Source of the DNA: Erysipelotrichaceae bacterium | GTDB taxonomy: Bacteria; Bacillota_I; Bacilli_A; Erysipelotrichales; Erysipelotrichaceae | Length of the DNA: 64,000 nucleotides | Reading direction: 5' to 3' | Assembly: GCA_017473335.1 (NCBI GenBank) | Contig: JAFULN010000005.1 | Span: forward strand, 1 to 64,000 | Shown: positions 1-6,667 of the stretch, in pieces | How the letters are laid out: the number at the start of each line of letters is the position of its first letter | Position numbering within the stretch: the stretch's first letter is position 1 | Position numbers and translations under genes: made by a program | Notes under the pieces: generated by a model | Seen by the model: the letters and a program-made list of their open reading frames with translations, nothing else | The model's database searches: none | Told to the model about the DNA's origin: nothing

Positions 1-22
1 TCGATTAACGATTTCATTATAT

Positions 23-52
23 ACCAAAACGCTGCAGTGTGCACTGCAGTTT
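23..52. terminator. Palindromic terminator of a gene left of the window
   Basis: A perfect inverted repeat, ctgcagtg-tg-cactgcag, is flanked by AAAA on the left and TTTT on the right. The symmetry would let it work on either strand. The gene it serves lies outside the window. Confidence 0.6.
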
Positions 53-71
53 TAGTCTTGTCTCCAAATTA

Positions 72-114
72 AAAAGAGAAGGTAACTCACCATTTGATCA
101 GCCTTCTCTTTAAT
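72..114 (-). terminator. Terminator downstream of the AraC-type regulator
   Basis: The arms AAAGAGAAGG and CCTTCTCTTT enclose a loop of about 20 nt. On the minus strand the stem is followed by TTTTTAAT, so it fits termination of the AraC-type gene; on the plus strand it is followed by AATTTT and could also work there. Confidence 0.6.
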
Positions 115-155
115 TTTGGTCATCTTAACTTAATGACATTGTCCTGATGGACCTT

Positions 156-1082
156 TTATTGTGATTCACAGCTACACTTTTCTGTTTCCTCCTGTATGAG
201 CTGTACAGGTTCTTCATCGAAGATTGTTAATCTGTATTCTTTAGGAGACATGCCAATAGATTTTTTAAATAATGTAGAGAAATGATTTGGATTTGAAAAA
301 CCAAGTTCATTTGAAATCGTTTTAATGGATAGAGACGGATTTCTCAGGTAGTTTTTAGCCAGCTGAATACGATAGGCCAGTAAAAGCTGCTGAGGGGATT
401 TTTTTGCATGTTTTACAAATATCTTATATAGATAGATTTCACTGATACCTATTGCAGAGGCGATATCACTGATTTTAATGTTTTTACTGATATTTTGATT
501 GATATAATGAATAGCTTGATTAAAATATCCAATAGATCCTGTAACACGTTCAATTTCTTTATCGGTATTATGGAAGAGGAAAGAAAGACGAATCATGGAA
601 ATAATAATATTATAGAACACGCCCTGGATGCTCATGCAGTATCCGATTTCTTTTTTATTGCCTTCATCAAACATAAAGTTAAAGAATGATCGAATGCGAT
701 TGTTTTTGTCATGAACATGATACTGTGGGAAAGTTTTGGACATGAAATCATTAAACTGTTGACGAAGTGCTAAATTTCCTACTTCAAAGTTAATGAAAAA
801 CAAAACGACATTTTCTCCGCCTTCTTCAACTTCTAGGATACTTTCTGGAGGTAGATAGACTAAAGTATTGGCTTCAATACGTGTTGTTTTTCCACAGCAT
901 GTATAGAATACATGACCATCTGCAATATAATTCAAACGATATAAGTGTCGGAATTCTTCACCGTAGGGTTTATTTGTATTGGTTAATACACTTCCATATT
1001 CAATTGCCTTTAGTTCAAACTGACGCATCATCATACATAAATCATCTGTAATAATAGGATGTTTTGTTACCTGTGGTTTCAT
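156..1082 (-). CDS. AraC family transcriptional regulator
   Basis: Probable transcription factor of 308 residues. The N-terminal half (about 30-140) reads as a cupin-like AraC ligand-binding domain (LYRLNYIADGHVFYTCCGKT, LVYLPP). The C-terminal 100 residues hold two helix-turn-helix motifs, with the family signature GFSNPNHFSTLFKKSIGMSPKEYR near residues 263-286. The start is supported by GAGGTGAT ahead of the ATG. It is divergent from the FMN-binding lipoprotein gene across 167 nt and may regulate it, which is inference from position only. The ligand is unknown. The last 25 residues (acidic, with CSC) extend past the usual end of the domain. Confidence 0.9.
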   Translation of the reverse strand: MKPQVTKHPIITDDLCMMMRQFELKAIEYGSVLTNTNKPYGEEFRHLYRLNYIADGHVFYTCCGKTTRIEANTLVYLPPESILEVEEGGENVVLFFINFEVGNLALRQQFNDFMSKTFPQYHVHDKNNRIRSFFNFMFDEGNKKEIGYCMSIQGVFYNIIISMIRLSFLFHNTDKEIERVTGSIGYFNQAIHYINQNISKNIKISDIASAIGISEIYLYKIFVKHAKKSPQQLLLAYRIQLAKNYLRNPSLSIKTISNELGFSNPNHFSTLFKKSIGMSPKEYRLTIFDEEPVQLIQEETEKCSCESQ

Positions 1083-1249
1083 ATTATCACCTCAACTGTA
1101 TTTTAAAACAAATCAGCTGAATATGTCAACTGAAAGGTTTGGAAAGAAATATGTATGAAAAAGTATGGAATATACATATGAATGTATAAATAAATAGATG
1201 TAAGAGATGAATTAAAAAGATTAGAATAATACAGTCCGGAGGAAAGAAT

Positions 1250-2239
1250 ATGAAAAAGTTATTCATTTTATTGATCCTTGTGCTGGTTTTGGCTGGCTGT
1301 GGCTCTAAAAACGGTACAAATCCTGATCAGGATACTAATGAAACACCAGTAACTGTGAAGGCTGGGGTGGGAAGCTTTACAACGGTTTCTAGCAAAGATG
1401 TTGTAGATGGCTCAGGTTCTGCAGTAGCAGTGACTACATATGCTGCTGTAGTTGTAGATGCTGAAGGAATCATTCAGTATGTTCATTTTGATACAGTACA
1501 GAATACTGCAAAGATTGATGGTGAAGGTAAGGTTACTTTGGAAGCAGCTGCTACAAAGAAAGAAATGAGTGAGTCTTATGGCATGGGTGTTTATGCGCCA
1601 AAGGGTGAATGGGACAAGCAGATTGGTTCTTTGGAAACTTATATGGTTGGAAAGACAATTGCGGATATGGTGACTCTTTCTGTAGATGATGCAGGCAAGA
1701 GTGTAGAGGCTGATATTTTATCTGGATGCACAGTAGGTATTAATGAACTGCTGGCAGCTTTGGATAACGCAAATAAAAATCTGACAGATGTAGAAAACGT
1801 CTCAAAGGCTTATGCAGGTTCTTATACATCTGTAAGTTCCAAAGATGTTGTGGATGGTACAGGTTCAGCAGAAGTAGTTACTACATTTGGTTTCACTTTA
1901 ACAGATGCAGAAGATAAGATTGTCTATGCAAACTTTGATACAGTGCAGAATACTGCAAAGATTGATGGTGAAGGTAAAGTGACTTTGGAAGCAGCAGCTA
2001 CAAAGAAAGAAAAGGGCGATTCATATGGCATGGGAGCTTATGCACCAAATGGTGAATGGTATAAGCAGATTGCACATTTGGAAAATACTTTGACGGGAAA
2101 GACAATTGCAGAATTTACAGGTGCTGCACTTGATGAAAATGGCAAGAGTCTGGATGAAGATGTTTTGTCTGGATGTACAGTACATATCAGTGAATTTGTA
2201 GATACACTGAATGCATCATTTGTGACTGATTTACAGTAA
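1250..2239 (+). CDS. Tandem FMN-binding lipoprotein, PplA/cAD1-precursor-like
   Basis: Predicted surface lipoprotein of 329 residues. It has a short lipoprotein signal peptide with lipobox LAG|C (Cys17), a Ser/Thr/Asn-rich linker, then two copies of one domain (about 33-175 and 182-325), each with the TKKExxxSYGMGxYAPxGEW segment of FMN-binding-type lipoproteins. Each copy ends in D-(I/V)-L-S-G-C-T (Thr161 and Thr310), which resembles the SGAT-type site where ApbE-like transferases attach FMN, though with Cys in place of Ala. This domain pair is known from Listeria PplA, a flavinylated electron-transfer lipoprotein, and from the enterococcal cAD1 precursor. The RBS GGAGGAAAG precedes the ATG. 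The ribU gene and its FMN riboswitch lie 1.3 kb downstream. No apbE, eetA or ndh2 is in the window, so the electron-transfer role is inferred. Confidence 0.8.
   Translation: MKKLFILLILVLVLAGCGSKNGTNPDQDTNETPVTVKAGVGSFTTVSSKDVVDGSGSAVAVTTYAAVVVDAEGIIQYVHFDTVQNTAKIDGEGKVTLEAAATKKEMSESYGMGVYAPKGEWDKQIGSLETYMVGKTIADMVTLSVDDAGKSVEADILSGCTVGINELLAALDNANKNLTDVENVSKAYAGSYTSVSSKDVVDGTGSAEVVTTFGFTLTDAEDKIVYANFDTVQNTAKIDGEGKVTLEAAATKKEKGDSYGMGAYAPNGEWYKQIAHLENTLTGKTIAEFTGAALDENGKSLDEDVLSGCTVHISEFVDTLNASFVTDLQ
1487..2011 (+). repeat. Internal direct repeat, two 78-nt near-identical blocks
   Basis: The blocks at 1487-1564 and 1934-2011 differ at only a few, mostly synonymous, positions and lie 447 nt apart, exactly 149 codons. 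They encode the central part of each FMN-binding domain. The nucleotide identity is much higher than in the rest of the two domains, which suggests recent duplication or gene conversion. Confidence 0.85.
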
Positions 2240-2251
2240 TCATCTTTTATT

Positions 2252-2286
2252 TAGGAACTGTTCTTTTTTGGAACAGTTCTTTTGTT
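2252..2286 (+). terminator. Terminator after the FMN-binding lipoprotein
   Basis: Stem GAACTGTTC / GAACAGTTC with a TTTTTTG loop, followed by TTTTGTTTC, starting about 12 nt after the stop codon. Confidence 0.8.
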
Positions 2287-2520
2287 TCGTTGTAATATGT
2301 CTGATAAATTCCATAATTCTGTTTAAGAGTACGGGTGGGAATTCTCCGTATTGTTGAGCAGATGATTATTGGATATAGTTCATTAGGCTATCTTAGAATG
2401 CTGCAACAATTGTGTTGTTTTTAGTGATTTGTATTGTGAATGTGTTAAGAGTATGATAGGTAAATGAACCGGACATTGTACCTGTTTTGTTATTTTGTTA
2501 TAATTTTCGTGGTGATAAAC

Positions 2521-3300
2521 ATGGATAGAAAGTTTTTCTTTTTTGATATTGATGGAACTTTGACAGACATTAAGACCTTTGAAGTTGTCAAATCTTCTGT
2601 TGATGCAATTCGACAGTTAGAGAAGAAGGGACATGTGTGCGCTTTAGCATCAGGACGTGCTCATTTTAGAGCGAAGCAGTTTGCTCAGGAGAACGGATTT
2701 AAAAATATGATCTGTGAAGGTGGAAACTGTATTGTAATTGATGATGTAATGGTTGTGGATGATGGATTAGATCAGGACTTGGTGAGTTCTATTGTGAAAC
2801 AGGCCTATGGTTTAGGATTGAGTGTCGCAGCTTCTTTTGATGACAGTGATCGAAGATATACACGTGATGAAGAGTTTTTAAAGCGTGTTGGGAATACTCA
2901 GCCATTTATGACAGTAGAAATTGATGAATTATTTGATGAACATTTGAAAACATTGAATGTGAGACGTTTATTTGTGGAAAAAGATCCAGAAAAGATTGCT
3001 CAGATTCCTGAAGTGAATTTATTAGGGCAGTATCCGATGACTACGTATGATTTTACAATTTTTGAATGTGATGACAAGTATCGAGGTATTCAGCGTATGG
3101 TGAAGATGCTGGGTGGCGATGAGAAAGATGTCGTGGTTTTTGGAGATGGAATAAATGACTGCAAGATGATGAAAGAGGCAGCATTTGGCATTGCGATGGG
3201 AAATGCCTGTGATCAGTTAAAAGAAATTGCAGACTATGTGACTGCAGACAGCACAGATGATGGGATTGTCAAGGCGCTCAAGCACTTTGGCTGGCTCTAG
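2521..3300 (+). CDS. HAD-IIB (Cof-type) phosphatase
   Basis: Cytoplasmic sugar- or cofactor-phosphate phosphatase of the haloacid dehalogenase superfamily, 259 residues. Motif I is FFDIDGTLTD, motif II lies at LASGR, and motif IV is VVFGDGINDCKMM near the C-terminus; the C2-type cap sits in between. The open frame extends 19 codons upstream, but the start used here follows GTGGTGAT and gives the normal HAD N-terminus directly before the DxDGT motif. The substrate cannot be told from sequence. It is a single gene between the lipoprotein terminator and the FMN riboswitch. Confidence 0.85.
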   Translation: MDRKFFFFDIDGTLTDIKTFEVVKSSVDAIRQLEKKGHVCALASGRAHFRAKQFAQENGFKNMICEGGNCIVIDDVMVVDDGLDQDLVSSIVKQAYGLGLSVAASFDDSDRRYTRDEEFLKRVGNTQPFMTVEIDELFDEHLKTLNVRRLFVEKDPEKIAQIPEVNLLGQYPMTTYDFTIFECDDKYRGIQRMVKMLGGDEKDVVVFGDGINDCKMMKEAAFGIAMGNACDQLKEIADYVTADSTDDGIVKALKHFGWL

Positions 3301-3348
3301 TATTTACAAGAAAAGCAAAAGTGACTATAATATAGATGCATAAAATAA

Positions 3349-3457
3349 GTCTTCAGGGTTGAGTGTAATTCTCTACTGGCGGTATACTCCGCGAGCCACA
3401 TGTGTGGTCGAATCGGTGAAACTCCGATAGCAACAGTGATAGTCTGGATGGAAGAAG
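3349..3457 (+). promoter_or_regulatory. FMN riboswitch (RFN element)
   Basis: The conserved RFN blocks are present in order: CTTCAGGG, a TCTCTACTGGCGGTAT block, CCGCGAGCC, TCGGTGAAACTCCGATAGC, and the closing block AGTCTGGATGGAAGAAGG. It lies in the leader of ribU and is followed by a hairpin with a U-rich tail, so FMN binding should cause premature termination. Identification is by motif recognition, without a covariance-model search. Confidence 0.93.
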
Positions 3458-3483
3458 GGCTGTTTTGTTTATCCTTTAAACAG

Positions 3484-3518
3484 AAGTGTACCTGGAAGTT
3501 TATTTTAGGCACACTTTT
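3484..3518 (+). terminator. Riboswitch-controlled terminator in the ribU leader
   Basis: AAGTGT and ACACTT arms, with an inner CCT/AGG pairing, followed by TTCTTTG. It lies between the FMN aptamer and the ribU RBS, as expected for an attenuating expression platform. Confidence 0.7.
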
Positions 3519-3539
3519 CTTTGTTTAAGGAGGGATTTT

Positions 3540-4178
3540 ATGACAACGAAGAAGATGACGACAGTGGGAATTCTGTGTGCGATGGCACTAGTCTTGGCAA
3601 TCATGATTTATGTTCCTATCGTTCCTGCAGTTTCTTTTCTGAAGTATGAACCAAAAGATGTAATTATGGTTGTGGGAGGATTCATTTATGGACCGATGAC
3701 AGTCGTGCTGATGAGCTGTATCGTGTCTGTACTGGAGATTTTCTTTCGACCAGGGAACTTGATTGATGTGATCATGAATGTCATTTCTACAGTTGCTTTT
3801 GCGGGGACTGCTGCATTGGTGTATCGCAGAAATCATACAAAAAACGGGGCAATCATTGGATTAATATCGGGTGTTGTGGTAACTGTTGTGGTTATGATTT
3901 TATGGAATTACATTGTAACGCCAATCTATTATCAGATGCCTCGTGAGGCTGTTGTGGCAATGATGATTCCTGGTATTATTCCATTTAATCTGATGAAATA
4001 TGGATTGAATGCTGGGATTACATTAGTGCTGTATAAACCAATTGTGAATGTGTTAAGAAGATTTAAGATGGTTGAATCAGGTAGCAAGTCTACCAGCAAT
4101 AAGGCAATGCTGATGCTGGGAGTGTTTGTCGTGATTAGTATTGTTGGTGTGATTCTGGCACTGCAGGGAATTATCTAG
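3540..4178 (+). CDS. ribU: Riboflavin ECF transporter S component, RibU family
   Basis: Membrane substrate-binding subunit (212 residues) of an energy-coupling-factor transporter for riboflavin. Several hydrophobic helices and the ECF-S pattern (FLKYEPKDVIMVVGGFIYGP near the N-terminus) fit RibU. The open frame extends 18 codons upstream through the terminator hairpin; the real start follows AAGGAGGG. Regulation by the upstream FMN riboswitch independently supports riboflavin as substrate. The ECF ATPases and T subunit are not in the window. A split-barrel flavoprotein gene follows after 10 nt and is probably cotranscribed. Confidence 0.92.
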   Translation: MTTKKMTTVGILCAMALVLAIMIYVPIVPAVSFLKYEPKDVIMVVGGFIYGPMTVVLMSCIVSVLEIFFRPGNLIDVIMNVISTVAFAGTAALVYRRNHTKNGAIIGLISGVVVTVVVMILWNYIVTPIYYQMPREAVVAMMIPGIIPFNLMKYGLNAGITLVLYKPIVNVLRRFKMVESGSKSTSNKAMLMLGVFVVISIVGVILALQGII

Positions 4179-4188
4179 GAGGTTAGTT

Positions 4189-4644
4189 ATGGAATTTAAA
4201 CAGGCAGTAGAAATTCTTTGGAAGAAATTAGGGAATTATAAGATCATGGCACTAGCTAGTTCAGTAGACGACTATCCAATGATTCGTAATGTGAGCTGTA
4301 TTTTCTATCATGATCGTATTTATTTTAAAACAGATAAAAACTTTAGAAAGACACAGCAGATGCTTCAAAATAACAAAGTAGCGATGTGTTTTCATGGCGT
4401 TTCGCTGGAAGGTATTGCGAAAAATACAGGGCTTGTGATTGATGAGCCAGGACGTATCTTTGAAAAGAAGTATCAAGAATATCTGTGGCAGAGCTACAAT
4501 GCATATTCACATGTGGATACTGAAATTTTAATTGAAGTGGAACCTAAATTTGTGGAAATCTGGGATGATGACGAAAATAAGAATGCTTATCAGATTTTCA
4601 TTAATTTTGATACAAAAGAAGTAGAAGTTAAGAAATATGACTAG
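4189..4644 (+). CDS. Pyridoxamine 5'-phosphate oxidase-like flavin split-barrel protein
   Basis: Small cytoplasmic protein of 151 residues with the PNPOx-like split-barrel pattern: an N-terminal helix, then LASSVDDYPMIRNVSCIFY, and DRIYFKTDKNFRKTQQM. Family members bind FMN or F420, but many have no assigned reaction. It sits 10 nt downstream of ribU behind AGGAGGTTAG, under the same FMN riboswitch, which favours a flavin-dependent function. The actual substrate is unknown. Confidence 0.8.
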   Translation: MEFKQAVEILWKKLGNYKIMALASSVDDYPMIRNVSCIFYHDRIYFKTDKNFRKTQQMLQNNKVAMCFHGVSLEGIAKNTGLVIDEPGRIFEKKYQEYLWQSYNAYSHVDTEILIEVEPKFVEIWDDDENKNAYQIFINFDTKEVEVKKYD

Positions 4645-4672
4645 AAGATGAGAAATCATCTTCTTTTTTTAA
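4643..4672 (+). terminator. Terminator of the ribU operon
   Basis: AGAAGATGA-GAAA-TCATCTTCT stem followed by TTTTTTT, directly at the stop codon of the split-barrel gene. Confidence 0.9.
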
Positions 4673-4681
4673 ACATATATT

Positions 4682-4718
4682 CTACAATTGTAGAATATAT
4701 GTTATACTACATCTGTAG
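4682..4718 (+). promoter_or_regulatory. BlaI/MecI-type operator pair and promoter
   Basis: Two dyads, CTACAATTGTAG (4682-4693) and CTACATCTGTAG (4707-4718), match the TACAnnTGTA operator core of BlaI/MecI repressors. A TATACT -10 element (4703-4708) overlaps the second dyad, so bound repressor would block RNA polymerase. The gene that follows encodes a BlaI-type repressor, implying autoregulation. Confidence 0.85.
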
Positions 4719-4732
4719 AGTGAGGTGATATT

Positions 4733-5104
4733 ATGAAGATAAAGAGATTGCCGGACAGTGAACTGGAAATTATGCAGGCTTTATGGAAGTGTGATGGTCC
4801 TGCAAAAAGAAGTGATATGGAAATACATCTGGATAAAGATCATCCAATAGCATTGACGACATTATTAACACTTTTGAGTCGTTTGAGTGAAAAAGGATTT
4901 ATTAAGATTGAGAAACAGGGAAGAAGCAGTGTGTATACTCCATTAATCTGTGAACATGAGTATCTTTCTTCTCAAAGCCGTCGTTTTATTGATAAGATTT
5001 GTGGAGGTAATTTATCAGCGTTTGCTTCAGCACTTGCGGACAGTGGACTAACGAAAGAGGAACTGGAAGAGCTTAGAGAACTTTTGAAAAGGGATGAACT
5101 ATGA
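4733..5104 (+). CDS. BlaI/MecI family transcriptional repressor
   Basis: 123-residue winged-helix repressor (LPDSELEIMQALWK, TTLLTLLSRLSEKGFIKIEKQGRSSVYTPL) with a C-terminal dimerisation helix. In the family, cleavage or release after signalling by a partnered M56 membrane protease derepresses the operon. RBS GAGGTGAT. Its stop overlaps the start of the M56 gene (ATGA), indicating translational coupling. Two matching operators lie just upstream. The inducer is unknown; no beta-lactamase gene is nearby. Confidence 0.9.
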   Translation: MKIKRLPDSELEIMQALWKCDGPAKRSDMEIHLDKDHPIALTTLLTLLSRLSEKGFIKIEKQGRSSVYTPLICEHEYLSSQSRRFIDKICGGNLSAFASALADSGLTKEELEELRELLKRDEL

Positions 5105-6567
5105 ATATGAATCGAGTCTTTCTGGTTTTGGTTTATATTTTCGTTGCTTTGGCACTGATAATCAAGTTTTATTCTACAAATCTTCGATTAGTGAAAAATG
5201 GACAGAGTGTTCAGTATGTTGACTACTCTTCTTCAATCTATCATCCTGTTATGATTCCTACAATGCTGGCGGCTATTGGAATTTTGATGCCAATGATGGG
5301 AATCTTCACTCTCTTTGATTATGTGTATGGCATCTTATTTCCGATGTTTATTGAATTGTCTTTGTATTATGCAATTCTGATTTGTTGTGCTCCTTTGGTT
5401 AAAAGGAAATTGTCAGCGAAGGCATGTGCTGCATTATGGATTTTACCGAATCTGATGTATGTTGCTTATGTTCAGCCAAATTTTAGAGTTCAGCCTGATG
5501 TCGTGATTTCACTGAATCATCATTGGGCGATTGTACTTATGATTGTGTGGGGACTAGGTTTTTTTGTGACTATGGGCTGGTATATCCTGACCCATTTACA
5601 TTTTAGAAAGAAGATACTCAAACATTCAAAAAAAGTGTTTGATGATAAGATATTTAAGATTTGGCAGGAAGAATTCAAAGAAAGTGAAGTAAAAATCAAG
5701 CAGCAGGATAGTTTACTAATTTGTGAGAATTTAACAACTCCATTAACGATTGGATTGTTTAAAGGCAGCATACGTGTTCTTCTTCCTCATAAAGAATATA
5801 CTGAGCATCAGCTCCGCTTAATCTTTCGTCATGAACTCGTTCATTTGAAGAAAGATGATAATTTGTCTAAGTTTTTCTTTGCTTTCTGCAATGCCTTATG
5901 CTGGTTTAATCCTTTGATGTGGGGTGCGATGAAACAGTGTGCAGAAGACTTGGAAAGAAGCTGTGATGCTGCAATTTTAATGGAATCAGATCAGACAGAA
6001 CGTAAGGTATATGCAGAGTTGATTTTGAATTCAGATGCAGACCAGCGAGGTTTTACAACGTGTTTATCTTCCTCTTTTGAATCTATGCGTTATCGTTTAA
6101 AAGAAATCATGACTCCTGTCAAGCTGCACTCTGGAATAGGTGTATTGGTTGCGGTTGTTCTCTTATTGTCTATGATGACAGGAAAAACTGCGTTTGCCTA
6201 TCACTCTAGAAACTTGGATTTTTCAAATTTCGGTGATCTTGTTGAGATTAGAATCATTGAGGCAGATGGAATCACTGTGGATGATATTGTTCAATGCAAA
6301 ACTGATAAAACGGTTATAGATAAATTATCTGAACTTGAAGTAAATGAAATATCACTGATGTATCAAAATAGTTTGTCTCATGATTTATGTTTATCTATGA
6401 AATTTGAAGACGTTTCTTGGTATAGTCTTGAGATTGCGGAGATTGAAAATGGACTTTTAATCTATGAAGAATATAGAAAAGAGAAGTATTATCGACAGTT
6501 ATACTTCTGTGAAGGAGAAACAATAGATTCTATTTTATCAATGCTAAATTTAGAAACAATAGATTAG
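5101..6567 (+). CDS. M56 family (BlaR1-like) membrane metalloprotease sensor
   Basis: 488-residue integral membrane protein. The N-terminal part has several transmembrane segments; the cytoplasmic zinc protease site is HELVH at residues 244-248, followed by the third-ligand region EDLERSCD. A further transmembrane helix at about 345-365 leads to an outer C-terminal region of about 120 residues. That region is not a penicillin-binding domain: it lacks the SxxK/SxN/KTG set, so beta-lactam sensing is unlikely. Family logic is that a signal received outside activates the protease, which inactivates the partner BlaI repressor encoded immediately upstream. The ligand is unknown. Confidence 0.88.
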   Translation: MNMNRVFLVLVYIFVALALIIKFYSTNLRLVKNGQSVQYVDYSSSIYHPVMIPTMLAAIGILMPMMGIFTLFDYVYGILFPMFIELSLYYAILICCAPLVKRKLSAKACAALWILPNLMYVAYVQPNFRVQPDVVISLNHHWAIVLMIVWGLGFFVTMGWYILTHLHFRKKILKHSKKVFDDKIFKIWQEEFKESEVKIKQQDSLLICENLTTPLTIGLFKGSIRVLLPHKEYTEHQLRLIFRHELVHLKKDDNLSKFFFAFCNALCWFNPLMWGAMKQCAEDLERSCDAAILMESDQTERKVYAELILNSDADQRGFTTCLSSSFESMRYRLKEIMTPVKLHSGIGVLVAVVLLLSMMTGKTAFAYHSRNLDFSNFGDLVEIRIIEADGITVDDIVQCKTDKTVIDKLSELEVNEISLMYQNSLSHDLCLSMKFEDVSWYSLEIAEIENGLLIYEEYRKEKYYRQLYFCEGETIDSILSMLNLETID

Positions 6568-6667
6568 GATGTACAACAAATACATCCTTTTCGCTTTTTA
6601 TGATGAAATATGTTATCATGATAGAGTAATGATGAAAGGACAGAGAAGACTCTGTTTTGGTGAGATT

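Noticed and set aside
495-689. Small plus-strand frame inside the AraC-type gene
   Set aside because: It is antisense to a clear coding sequence, has no RBS and resembles no protein. The same holds for the many other shadow frames in the window.
4733-6567. Beta-lactam resistance regulator pair (BlaI-BlaR1)
   Set aside because: The M56 protein lacks the SxxK, SxN and KTG motifs of a penicillin sensor domain, and no beta-lactamase or mecA-like gene is adjacent. Called as a BlaI/M56 sensor with unknown signal.
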